From contig CM029378.1 of NCBI GenBank assembly GCA_017165825.1, forward strand, positions 15,994,970-16,058,969: DNA of 64,000 nt, read 5' to 3'. Origin of the DNA: Hepsetus odoe. Lineage: Eukaryota; Chordata; Actinopteri; Characiformes; Hepsetidae. Positions 1 to 10,854 of this stretch are shown piece after piece (position 1 is the stretch's first letter; every line of letters begins with the position of its first letter). The notes below the pieces were generated by a model. It was not told the DNA's origin. It saw nothing but the letters and a program-made list of their open reading frames with translations, and searched no databases. Both the position numbers and the translations under genes were made by a program.

Positions 1-199
1 GGTGAAAGAGAAAAGTTTTATTGAGACAAAAAGTCAAAATCATTGTCATTATCACACCATGAGAGTATAAAACACAGTGTGGTCTTCATATACAGCTTGT
101 GCTATATGTAGTGTGAGGTGAATATAAAGCAACTGTGAGCTAAATGGCACAGTGCAACATCAAATCATACTTCTAAAAAGATTTAAACAGAGTGTGGCA

Positions 200-490
200 A
201 GGGGGCGCTGTGATTTGCACTGTCGCTTCACAGGTGGAAGGCTCTGGGTTCGATTCTCAGCTGTGACGAGCTGGGTCCTTTCTGTTTGGAGTTTCTTGAT
301 GTTCTCCTGATTGCAAGCGTTCCCTCCATCATCCAAAGAAAAGCATGGTGGGTTGAAGAAGCTCGTGACTGTGTGCGTGTGCATGAGTGTGTGTGTGTCC
401 TGTGAAGGTGGACAAGCTCCAGCAACTCCCTGAATGGGGATGGTTGTGATAAATGGCTCAGATAATGGAAAGAATGGATAAAGTATAGCC
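200..490 (+). mobile_element. Degenerate tRNA-type SINE copy
   Basis: The start resembles a tRNA-derived head, with CACTGTCGCTTCACAG followed by a B-box-like GGGTTCGATTC at about 247-257. It continues into GGGTCCTTTCTGTTTGGAG, a body known from many fish repeats. The right end is decayed and its limit is approximate. It would lie in intron 1 of the GSG1-like gene. Confidence 0.6.
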
Positions 491-1542
491 TGAAAGAAGG
501 TTTAGAGCTCAATAAAGTTGTTCCAATTGCCCTTCATTCCAGTCTGACTCTGCTAAAATGACCCTCTCACATTTAAAGCATCATTTCAGGAAACATGGCA
601 ATAATGTTAAGGATGCTTTTGCACACACATCACAGTCCTAGGCCCTTCCAGGGCCCCAATATATGGACTAAACATCAGTATTGTGATTACACTGCTACAT
701 ACTACATTCACCCTCCCAACCATACAGTCAAAACACAGGAACTACTCAGCAGCGCAGAGCCTGACGATACAGACAGTATATCGTCCAGTCCTAGGCTCTT
801 CTACAATATCAGTGGGAGTGTGAGACTCATATGTCGGTCAGTGGGTTTGGAGGAGACTTAAGTACTGATAGCACTGGCTTATTTCTCGTATCCAATTTTA
901 ACCAAGCCAGAAAACATAACCAGGCTACTGTCGTGGAGGGTTCATTAAATTCAGGATTCAGAAGGAGTCATTTCAAATTAGATTTGGACTTTCAGTTTTT
1001 ATTAAAAAAATAAATAAAAATACTGCATTAATGCATTAAACTATGAAACCACTGATGGTGAGAAGGAACCACAAGAGACCCAGAAGCTCTGCCTGTTTCT
1101 CCAGTCCAGTAAAGAAATATCTGTGCATCCCTGAGAGGGTCTTCAGCACAGGTCGAAATACTGTCAGCCGCCGGCGCCGGTCTCTGACTCCAGTTTTAAC
1201 AGACTGCTTAGAGCTTTAGATGTTTTCAGCATCCTGTTGCAGTGCAACATTACTACACATCTTATTATACATCTTATTAATGTTAGGTCCTTTAATCCAG
1301 CGCCAATTATTGAAATATTACAATATCTGTCCATTGTCGATTTTTCCTTTTTAAGAACAGTTTTAATTGAAAGATCAAAGAAAAGCACAGGATGTAAATA
1401 CTGTTTGATAGTTTGAAAGAAAAGTTCAAGACGTGCATCATGTTTCCCGGGTCAGTGAGAAGGTTGGGTTTAATACGGATTAGTACTGTTGTGTAGTAAA
1501 AGAGAGAGAGGGAAGAAAAGAAGGCAGAAAGTGTCTCTGTAC
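491..1542. other. Presumed intron 1 of the GSG1-like gene, no feature seen
   Basis: This AT-rich DNA follows the exon 1 splice donor in the gene direction. Short open frames here have no recognisable domain and no exon-like borders. Confidence 0.5.
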
Positions 1543-1852
1543 CTATCAGGTCGATGTTTTCCTCGCAGGAGACCCAGATCCCGCTGTGAAACCTCCTCAG
1601 CACGAACTTGTCCTTCGCCGGTCGCCCATTATCAAAATGCACCAGGCGGCTGTCGTTGGAGCCGCTCGTGCTGTTGTAGCGGATGCAGTAGGGGTTTCGG
1701 ACCGGGACGGGTCCCGTGCAGAAGGGCTTGACCACCTTGCGCGTGCCTTCGCACCAGTGGCTCGTGGCGAGCGCGGACACCGCCAGCAGCATCGCCGCCG
1801 CGTTCAGCGCCAGAGCCAGACACGCGCGGCGCCGCCGGTCCAGACCCGACAT
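1543..1852 (-). CDS. GSG1-like (GSG1L/GSG1L2 family) protein, first coding exon
   Basis: This exon encodes the N-terminal 103 residues plus one base of a GSG1/GSG1L family protein. The family consists of claudin-superfamily four-transmembrane proteins; GSG1L is known as an AMPA-receptor auxiliary subunit. Seen here: a basic N-terminus (RRRR at 6-9), a hydrophobic first membrane segment at about 10-30, HWCEGT at 32-37, extracellular cysteines at 45 and 56, two N-glycosylation sequons (N60, N66) and the claudin-like GIWVSCEE at 91-98. The exon ends in GATAG followed by the donor GTACAG, leaving phase 1, and translation beyond it is intronic. The ATG at 1852-1850 is the first one after an in-frame stop (complement of 1952-1954). 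Its context is weak, with C at -3. Later exons are not in the window and should lie left of position 1. The N-terminus resembles GSG1L2 more than GSG1L, but I do not assign the paralogue. Confidence 0.85.
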
Positions 1853-1945
1853 AAGTGCAGCACCAGAACCAGAACTAGATCTAGAACCAGAACCAGGACC
1901 AGAACTAGAACCAGCTGCGGCAAGAGGAGGAGCAGGGCTTATGGG
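1555..1945 (-). promoter_or_regulatory. CpG-rich 5' region of the GSG1-like gene
   Basis: The exon and the bases just upstream of it are much richer in G+C and CpG than the AT-rich surroundings, which fits a CpG-island promoter. No TATA box or transcription start can be placed from the sequence alone. The limits are approximate. Confidence 0.4.
1858..1914. repeat. Hexanucleotide minisatellite (AGAACC-type)
   Basis: About nine imperfect copies of AGAACC/AGAACT lie directly upstream of the GSG1-like start codon. On the gene strand the unit reads GGTTCT, and it is in frame with the downstream ATG, with no stop until 1952-1954. No ATG precedes it, so it is probably 5' untranslated sequence. Confidence 0.8.
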
Positions 1946-1970
1946 TTTCCTTCAGGATGCTATTGTGTCT

Positions 1971-2442
1971 GAGAAAGAGAGAGAGGGGGGGGGAGGGGGG
2001 GGCAGGAAGAGAGAGAGAAAGAGAAAAAGGGTATGAGAGTGAGAGAGCGAGGAGAGAGAGAGAGAGAGGTGAGGGAAAGGGAGTGAGGAGAAAGAGAGAA
2101 AGAGAAAAGGATGAGAGAGAGAGAGCAAGAGAGAGAGAGGGAGAGAGTGAGAGAGAGAGGGAGAGAGAAAGAGAGTAAGAGAGGGAGGAGAGAGAGGGGG
2201 AGAGAGAGAGAGAGGGGGAGAGAGAGAGAGGGGGAGAGAGAGAGAGGGGAGAGCGAGAGAGAGAGAGAGGGAGAGAGAGAGGAGAGGAGAGAGAAAGAGA
2301 GAGAGGGGAGAGAGAGAGGGAGAGAGAGGGGAGAGAGAGAGGGAGAGGGAGAGAGAAAGAGAGAGAGAGGGAGGAGAGAGAGGGGGGGAGAGAGAGAGAG
2401 AGGGAGTGAGAGAGGGGAGAGAGAGAGAGAGAGAGAGAGAGA
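1971..2442. repeat. Long purine (GA)n tract upstream of the GSG1-like gene
   Basis: About 470 bp is almost entirely A and G on the plus strand (CT on the gene strand), with only a few pyrimidine interruptions. The run 2255-2406 is purine without a break. Short patches of mirror symmetry could support triplex (H-DNA) formation. The near end is 118 bp upstream of the start codon. Open frames across it are low-complexity artefacts. Confidence 0.95.
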
Positions 2443-2520
2443 TGGGGGGCGTTTGACTGGTAGATGAGAAGGGCTGAACGTTCCTGCTGTGCTGAGGGCT
2501 TGTGTCCATCAATTTACCCC

Positions 2521-2551
2521 CAAAAACAAACAAACAAACAAACAAAAACAA
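2521..2551. repeat. (CAAA)n microsatellite
   Basis: A run of CAAA/AAAC units lies just beyond the GA tract. Confidence 0.85.
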
Positions 2552-3645
2552 CTGAGAAAGTTTAAGTTTGTGGTCAGAGAAAGAAAAGCGCCCTTTTTGA
2601 TTTGATCAACTCAGTTTTTTCTGTCATCCACAGTGTACAGTAGTCTGTGGTCTCTAAACATGCTGCCTACATTCCTAACAGATGTAGCTGGAATGTAAAA
2701 CCATCCTTACATCCTTCACACAAGTGCACAGATCTGACTCGGTGATAAAGGTTATTAACAAAGATGGAAATGACCTCCACACAAACACTTTGTTACTATA
2801 CGCAAACACAGTTTTCAGGCATCTGTTCTTGTTTCTTATACTCTACTTACTTTCATCCTGTTGAGTGTTTCAAACAATGCAAATTACGCATTATTTTTTT
2901 AAGTATTGTTATGTGCCTTCCCACACATAATGTTAATGTTCCTTTTATTCAGATGTTTTAATTTGCTTTGAAATTAAAATAGTAGATGATAAAAGTAAAA
3001 GTTCAGTAAAGCTCCTTTTTTACTTTTCTACTTTGAGTACATTTCAGGGTCTGTACTTTGTCTCTGTACTTCTGTTTAAGTAAAATGTATATACATTTCT
3101 CACCTATTGTTATTACTATTTTCAGTCTGCTTTTGTTGAGATGCTTGTGGTGGATTTTTACTTTTTTTTTCCCAAGCCATAAGAGCAGTTTCAACATACA
3201 ACCATGAAAAAACAACCAATCAATCGTTGGACGGACCAGCCAGACTGCAGGAAAGTCGTCCTTTTTTAATCTTTTATACTGATACTGGTGAGATGAGAAG
3301 ACTTTGTTGGTTTCATAGCCTGCTCATAGGAGGACCAACCAAAGCGCCAGATCAATGAAGATGTTCTCCCGTAAATCATCAGTGAGGTCGCTGAGACTTG
3401 GAGGTTGTATTGGACACCTGGGCTGGCTAATTTATTTCTCCCTCCGCATATGGGTCAGGCTTGCCAATATCAATGGGTTTGTGTGTTGAAGAATTTAAAA
3501 TAGCCTCCTGAAGGTCCCTCAAGTCTGATGTCAGCACTGCATCTGTGAGGTTTGCTTGTCCAGATCTGTAACAGATGACCCCCAGGGGTAGAAAACTTGT
3601 AAAGCTATTGATGGGTTACCAGTAGCAACCAAGTAATTCGCATGA
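2552..3645. other. Unannotated AT-rich DNA
   Basis: I see no gene, transposon end or strong repeat in this stretch. Confidence 0.5.
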
Positions 3646-3743
3646 GCACACACACACAGACACATGCACACTGGCAGGAACATGCAGTGTGTACACACAC
3701 ACACCCACACACACTCACACTCACACACACACACACACACACA
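3646..3743. repeat. CA-rich interrupted microsatellite
   Basis: CA dinucleotides are broken by short unique segments. The cleanest part is 3693-3743. Confidence 0.9.
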
Positions 3744-6700
3744 TTTTCATTAGACACAAGGACACATAGTCATGCGCATGCATTTTCATCAGACAGTTGT
3801 TAATATGCGTAATGAATGCGCTGGAACTCCTTTTAACTCCTTTGAATATCTATTAGCCATTTCTACTTTAAATCACATCCAGCCGTTCATGAAGTCTGGG
3901 ACATCTAAAGGAATTTTCCTTTTTTTCCCCACTTGTGTAACCATCAAGGTGAGTGGAAATAGGAAAATCAATTGCACGGAAGGTAACAGTGCGTAGATCT
4001 ATTCAGTTCTACCTTGACTTTTTATTAGCTAGTCTAGCTTAAAAAGGTGCACCTTGTCCACAAAGTGTAGCACTGGTGAGAAAGTCAACTTAAATCCTTG
4101 GGAAATTAGCTGTAAATATTTGAGACAAAAAGCCTTGGGGTTAAAGTATCTGATTCCCTTCAAGCATTGAGGAAGGTCAGCTGAGTTTGAGGGGCAGAAG
4201 AATGGAGGGAGTTTAGATGATCACTCATTCTACTCTTGGGAGAACACCAAGGACACGCTGTAAGTGCTTATGAAAAAAAAAGCTGAATAGTTGGCGCTAA
4301 AAAGGCTATTTATAGAAAGGCAGAAGATAATGGCAGCATTTCTCACTCAGTATCCACCACAAAAGATGTCATATCATGCAGGCTGGGAACACTCGGGTAC
4401 GATGTTTTGACACCTGACATATGGCGTGAATATTTCAGCATGATGTAATATTCACATGTGATGTAAGCCGAGGTGGTAAATCTACACATACGCAGCTAAT
4501 GACTGATTGGTTGTCTTTTCATGGTTGTGTGTTGGTATGAACCTACTCATACAGCTTGGGAAATGTTCTAAAAAATAAACCCACCCAAAGTCTCTCTGCA
4601 AACATTGGCTGCAAAGTGTAATAACAGTACATGGCAGAAGTCCATACATTTTATTTAAGTGGTGAATTAGCTTCGTTGGGTAAAAGTAATAAGTACAGGC
4701 TCTGAAATGTCCTGTGGGTAAAAAGAACATCTCTGAAGGACATTTCTGAGTTTCTGTACCAAGATAACTGAACCTCATGACATTAGTATCATACAAAGAT
4801 TATTAAACGATCACTCCTAAAAAAGTAAAAAATGGGCGAAAAAAGTGAAATGTAACTATTTTTGCGGATCAGATTTTTATCTTCTCCATGTTGTCTTGTT
4901 TCAAGTTGTTTTTGTCCTGATATGGATGTGAGATGTACCAGTGGATACATATTAAAGGGTTGTCTTTTCTGTGTGTTATTATCCCGTTCATTTAGGTTGA
5001 AGTCTGTCTGATGCAAAATAAAAATAATGAATAATTAACATAAGTAACATTGCTGTTCTAAAAATGTAGTAAGGAGTACAAAGTATCAACAGCTTTTTGT
5101 GTTAAAATATAAGGAGTAAACATAAAAAGTCATAAGTAAAATAGATGCTTTTAAACTCTACTTAAGTGCAATAAAGGGTTTTCTCACTGACACTGTAATT
5201 TCTAATTGATGTTAGTATTAAAAAAAAAAAATTCTAATTAGCCTGTCATGTAAACTGATGCCTGAGATACTGATTATTATTTAATGTATAAGGTTTTGCC
5301 TGATGATTTGAGGTGGCTGTTTCATTAAAGCATTTGACAGTTCATATGTAAATGAATGTTTTGCTTGATTATCATTGAATATGTAATCATACACTTCAAT
5401 GGATATGTATGCAAAGCCAATATGGTAATGAGGCAGCTATGCGATTTATGATTTATGCTCCTCTTTAAAGCCTAATTCATGTAAGTGTGTGTTCACATGA
5501 AAGGAAGTCTCTAAGGCACGTAGAAGCAGGATGACAGAAAGCAGAAGATGGCAGAAGATTTGACTTTTTCCTCAAAGGTATTCATTCCTTAATTAACTCT
5601 GACTCTTTCAGCAGTATTGTAAGGCATGCATAGGCATGATTATTGTCATTGAGTATTACGTTATAGCTACACCATATTATCCACCATTAGATATTCTTGA
5701 ATAGTGTCCAGTGTGTGCAGTTTGTAACTGCTCTATGGGTATGAATGGTTTGTTTTTTTTCACCCTGCTCTTCAGAAGTCAACAAGCACGGTAAATAAAG
5801 GTTTGCAAATGTGTGCCCGTTCAGTCTGATAGCCCTGAGAATATTATGTACACAACTACTCCATTAGATGGCTCATGTCTGCTCTAATGGCCCTGAACAG
5901 CATCCACACATTAGTCTATCCGGAGAGGCGAGGTGAATTCACAGCACACCATTCTCATAAAGTCTTTCTCCAGAGTGCGAGGGTGACCTCCAAGCTTTAG
6001 TGTTGTCTCGCCTTTCAGCCTCGCCCCTTTAGCTCTGCTGGACTGATGAACAGCCAATTACTGAAGAAGATTACTGTTTCCTTAATGATACACACCTCTA
6101 TAATGCCAGTGCTTTGGCAAAATGATTCCTAATTTGCCAGGATGGGGGAAGGAACGCAGAGGGGGTGTTCTTCGGGCCTTGAGGGGGATGAGGAGGACAG
6201 GAAAGACAGAATGCAAGCCATAAAAGCTGTGGAAACTATTTCAGAATATCAGAATTGGAAAGTTAAGCCAGAATAATTTAGAACTGCACGAAGCATATTT
6301 ACTATTTACTTCTTCTGGAATCAATATCAAATGCCACCGCTGATGAACTTGGGCCCATTATGGAATAAGGGCGTCGTTTACTTGTTAACTCTGACAATAA
6401 TTGAGAAATTCTGTGTTCTCGTTTTCATCTTCTCTCCCAGCGGTGGTTGAAACTCATTATTATGTGCTGTGAGTCTTACGATCACAGTAGCTCATTATTA
6501 TAAGCGTTCCATTTATCAGGCTTAGAGCAACGGTTAGTTACCGCTACTGCATAGCGCAGGAAAATTACCGAAACCGAACCGTGAGGATTCCTTTCTGACA
6601 GCTTTGTTATTGAATGGGAAAAAAATTCTCCACATTACTTTAGACATGATTCATGACTCAGAGCAGATCAGTGTGAAATGAATAAAGATTGTAATAATGA

Positions 6701-8840
6701 ATAAAGATTGCAATAATATAGTCATCCTCAAAGGAGATAAAGAGTAAAGGATCTAAAAGCAAGATTTTCAGCATTGGTGTGAGTGAACTGAACCCATGCA
6801 GTGGCATCAGGAGAAGCCAGGAGTCATTTTACACGACTCTGGGCCACAGGTGGCTGCATGGACTTCCCAATCACTTCACGGATATTATTCTTGAGGGAAT
6901 GAAAGAACTTTTCCATTTCAGTTTACAATTGAGGATGCAGACGTAATAAAAATCCCATAAAAAATCAACAGAATGGGTGTGTGTATGTGTATGTGATTAG
7001 AATGCAAAAGAACACACCATTCCTGTGACATTTAATGATCTCATCAGTTTGTTATGGATACTGCATAATGAACTGAATAATGAAAATGAATGATTTGTCG
7101 AAAAATGAGTTGTTCCGTTGTCATCCTTCCTCTTCCACAACAAGGCAAATGCTAAACGCAGTATCAAAGGGATCGGACATTTGAGTCTTTGGAGACATAT
7201 TAGCTGGGTAAAAAATGATAGTAAAACACATGAAAGAGTGCATTCTATGAATAATACCAGACCCACACTACATCAAAAGAAAATATTTCAGCTCATTCAT
7301 GTCAGGCCCAGGCATGATTAAGTCTTGATGTAGAGACAGAGATTCTGAGGTGGACTAAAGCTGAGATCGCTTTCTCTCTGTTCATGCCTTTGGTGAGGAC
7401 TGGCCAGTATAGTGGAAATCAGCTCTTGGTCACAGCCAATTAATTTCACACAGGAAATATGGCCCCTGCATACGGTTCTTCCAGCAGTTTCCATTAATTC
7501 TTTGATGTTTTTACTTGATTAATTAAATTCATAAATGTCTGAATTTGGGTGTGTGACTGGTGGAGAACAACAAGACTAGTTTTAAGCAAATTGAATTTGT
7601 GAATAAAGTTTTTTTTTTCCTAAAAGGGCCATTGCCTCTGAAGTCACTGGGCCTCTGAGTAAAACAAATGAAATTCCAATTAATTACTGCATTCGAATGG
7701 AAATACGCACTTCACCCAATGCTTATGGACTTTATTGACATTTTATTTATGAGAGAGAAACATTCTGTCCAAAAAAATCACCTCGTGTTTTGATTAGTAA
7801 AAATGTGAAGCAAGTGCAGATTCATTTATATGTACTTTTCTCTGTTTCTGCACAACATAAACTTAATTAAAGCACTTAAAGAAAAACACCCTCGTTTCAA
7901 AAGGCTTTTAGTTTTAGTGTGGAAATCCTGCCAAATGTGCAAGTCTTGGGTAAAGTTGTTGGGGGTTACAGGGACAGAGCAGCTCACCTGAGAACGGACA
8001 GACATTCAAGGCACTGGGCGGGTAATACAGATGAAGGCAATGCAGGGTATGAAATGTTCTCACCTTATAAAAGTTGTGTGCAAGATCATTTTGGAATGTG
8101 CTGTTGTTAAAGCTTATTGAAATTCCTCAGGTTGCTTCATAAAATGTTTAAGATGATTTTTATTTCAGAGAAAAACACGTTAATCACATCAGACTGATCG
8201 AGTGCTGTGTGTGGAGGAAGCCTATGGTTTTCAAGCAGACTGCACAATAGGTACTATAAAAAAAAAACAGAGGTGGAAACAGCAGCGTCTGGGGCTGTTT
8301 TTCTTACAGTGGTGTGGTGAGCTTGTATTGATCAATTGGATCGTTACCTTGAAAGTGTTCCAAGACATACCAAGGCATTGATTAAAAACATCTACAGAAG
8401 TCTGCAAAGAAACTGTTCAAACAACATTAAAGGATTTCAAAACAGTTGAGTGACATTAAGTAAAAAATTTTTCTCGGATTGGTTGGTTTAAAACAAATGC
8501 CACTCGGTTTGACATGCCACACATACTTGCACTCCGATACTTTTCTTTTGGGACTAACTGTACATAGCTTTTCATTATTTTCCCTTTTCTGAGAATTTTA
8601 AAAGCCACCACCTTTTTTTTTTTCACAAACAGGTTTTGTTCAAATCCTGACTTTTTATGTAAATATAAAGATTAAATCAAGAGCTGAAGTTTAACTCATC
8701 AGTTAGCAATGATCAGTCAATGAACTGAACAAATTTATTTCAATTTTTGTCAGCTAGGCTGAATATTAAATATTTTGTATTAAAAAGTCACTTGAGCAAA
8801 GTGTTGAGTTGCCAGTAGCACAGAAAAGTGCAGCGTGCTG
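3744..8840. other. Unannotated AT-rich intergenic DNA
   Basis: About 5 kb has no coding exon or transposon that I can recognise. The stretches 5990-6130 and 6300-6600 look less eroded and contain several TAAT-type motifs, so they could be conserved noncoding sequence, but nothing in a single genome can show that. Confidence 0.5.
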
Positions 8841-10252
8841 AACATTTACATTTACATTTACATTTATGGCATTTAGCAGATGCTCTTATCCAGAGTGACT
8901 TACAACAGTGCTTTATTTCCACAATAGATCATCATCTTGGTATCCAGCTCAGATCAGCAACTGCTGATTAGCTATTCCCACCTAAGTAACAAACTAAGAG
9001 CCCTTGTGACAAGTGTAAACACTACACACTTTTTTTTGACAGGAAAGAGAGAGTAGAGGTTTAAGGAAAGAAGGAGCAGAGGAGAGTAGATGGTTTGGGA
9101 GAGTTAGTCCCTGAGAAATTCCATGAACAGGTGGGTTTTTAGTCGACATTTGAAGACAGCAAGGGACTTAGCAGTTCTGACCATTAGGGGGAGTTCGTTC
9201 CACCACTGAGGGGCCAGAACTGAGAAGAGCCTTGATGCATGTCTTCCTCTTTTTTTCAGTGATGGGGGTTCAAGACGAGCAGTGCTTGATGGTCTGAGAG
9301 GACGAGAAGAGACACTGTGTTTGATAAGAGCAGATAGGTAAGATAGTGCAAGGCTGTTAGTAGCCTTGTAAGCAAGAGTTAAAGTTTTAAACCTGATATG
9401 AGCAGCCACTGGGAGCCAGTGTAGGTCCCGCAGCAGAGGATGGGAAGAAGAAAACTTGGGATGGTTGAAGACGAGTCTTGCAGCGGCGTTTTGAATCAGT
9501 TGTAGTGGTCTCGTTGCCTTCAGTGGAAGACCTGCCAGAAGAGAGTTACAGTAGTCCAGTTTCGAGATGACCAGGGACTGGAGCAGTAGCTGGGTTGCCT
9601 GGGTGGTGAGGAAAGGATGGATTCTTCTAATGTTGAAAAGAAGGTGTCAGCAGCACCTAGAAAGATTAAGAACATGAGAGGAGAAGGAGAGCTCATTGTC
9701 GAAAGTGACACAGAGATTCCTTGCAGTTCTAGATGGGACGAGAAGTGAACCACCAAAGTAGATGTGAAGGTCCTGTCGCTTTGTTTGATGGCCTTCCAGG
9801 TAGAGAAGCTCAGTCTTGTTATGGCTGAGCTTGAGGTGGTGAGCTGTCATCCATGCAGAGATCTCGGCCATGCAGTTAGAGATTCGGGTGGTACCTGTTG
9901 ATCATAGGAGGGAAAAGAGAGGATAAGTTGGGTGTCATCTGCGTAAGAATGATAGGAGAAGCCATGAGAGAGTATGACCTTCCCCAGAGAGCCAGTATAT
10001 CGAGAAAATAGAAGGGGACCGAGGACAGATCCTTGGGGAATGCTAGTTGTCAAGTTTCGTGGACTGGACCGATGGCCCTGCCATGACACTTGGTACTGTC
10101 GATCCTGTAGGTATGAGGAGAACCACTGCCAGGCTGTACCAGCAATCCCCAGGTTAGAGAGAGTGGTCAGGAGGATCTGGTGGTTCACTGTGTCAAAGGC
10201 CGCCGAGAGGTCAAGGAGAATCAAGACTGGGGACAGGTTGCTAGATCTCTAG
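8841..10252 (-). mobile_element. L2-clade LINE, 5'-truncated copy
   Basis: The element runs right to left. It ends in a typical fish L2 3' end (CTGGATAAGAGCATCTGC, then CTAAATGCCATAAATG) with an ATGTAA-type tail at 8842-8866. The 5' end near 10252 is set by loss of L2-like sequence just upstream of the RT domain. No target-site duplication was found. Its coding part is described separately. Confidence 0.85.
9104..10224 (-). pseudogene. L2 reverse transcriptase remnant
   Basis: This is the C-terminal half of an L2-type reverse transcriptase. The conserved blocks are LLDLSAAFDTVNH (RT motif A) near 10220, IPQGSVLGPLLF in the middle, and the catalytic YADD at 9945-9934. After that come the L2 block ISAWMTAHHLKLSHNKTELL and a C-terminal region ending FKCRLKTHLF near 9120. 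A frameshift lies between the YADD part and the ISAWM part (about 9847-9871), and a stop follows near 9647. The endonuclease domain is missing because the copy is 5'-truncated. It cannot make an active enzyme. Confidence 0.85.
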
Positions 10253-10594
10253 AAACGCTTCTCAGAATGCTGGGAGACCCAAATGTTTTCCTTGAAATTT
10301 TGAAGCAAATCTCTTATGGGATTAGAGTCTTAAGCACAACTGTCAGGAGTGGTCTTGTCTGAATGAAATGCCTTTATGTAACACTAACCATTTGGCTACC
10401 TTGTTCCTTTACTGCTCTTAGTTCATGCTTTGAAACAAGTTGGCAGAAAACTAGAACTAAGTACAGCAGTTCACTGAGACAGTGGGACAACAGGATTTTT
10501 TATTTGTGGGCAGGAACAGAGCGTAAATGAATTGGTGGTGAAAGTCCCAGGGTACATAGCCTATTTATGCCTCATTGTGTAGTTTTAAGTATTT
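10253..10594. other. Short unannotated spacer between LINE copies
   Basis: AT-rich DNA lies between two LINE ends and shows no recognisable feature. Confidence 0.4.
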
Positions 10595-10790
10595 TTAGAG
10601 TAGAGTAGAGTAGAGTAGAGTGATCTTTTATTATCCCACGAATGGGAAATTTGGGCGTTACAGGGCTCTTATAAAAATGACAGGCGTACAGAAAGAAAAG
10701 AAAAAATATATAAAGATATACAGAAAGAGGAACAGGAAAAAGTACAGGATAAAAGTAGAGGAGCTATAAATAAATAATAAATTATCTATC
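10595..10790 (-). mobile_element. 3' end of a LINE-type repeat with TAGAG tail
   Basis: Five TAGAG units at 10597-10620 are followed by CTTTTATTATCCCACGAAT and GGGAAATTTGGGCGTTACAG. This resembles the 3' end, in reverse orientation, of a common fish non-LTR retrotransposon. No coding sequence remains, the clade is not assigned, and the right border is approximate. Confidence 0.5.
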
Positions 10791-10854
10791 TATATTAGAT
10801 TAGAAGTGTATTACAAATATAAGGAATTAAAAATTAGTGTTTTTTTTTAATCTT

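Noticed and set aside
1307..1542. Continuation of the GSG1-like reading frame past 1543 for about 78 codons
   Set aside because: It lies beyond a consensus splice donor and loses all similarity to the family, so it is intron read-through.
1952..2551. 199-codon minus-strand Ser/Leu-rich open frame and matching plus-strand Arg/Glu-rich frames
   Set aside because: They are translations of the GA tract and have no non-repeat content.
5548..5577. Possible small first coding exon (ATG with A at -3, ten codons, then GT donor)
   Set aside because: Too short to judge; ATG plus donor pairs of this kind are common by chance, and no following exon was found.
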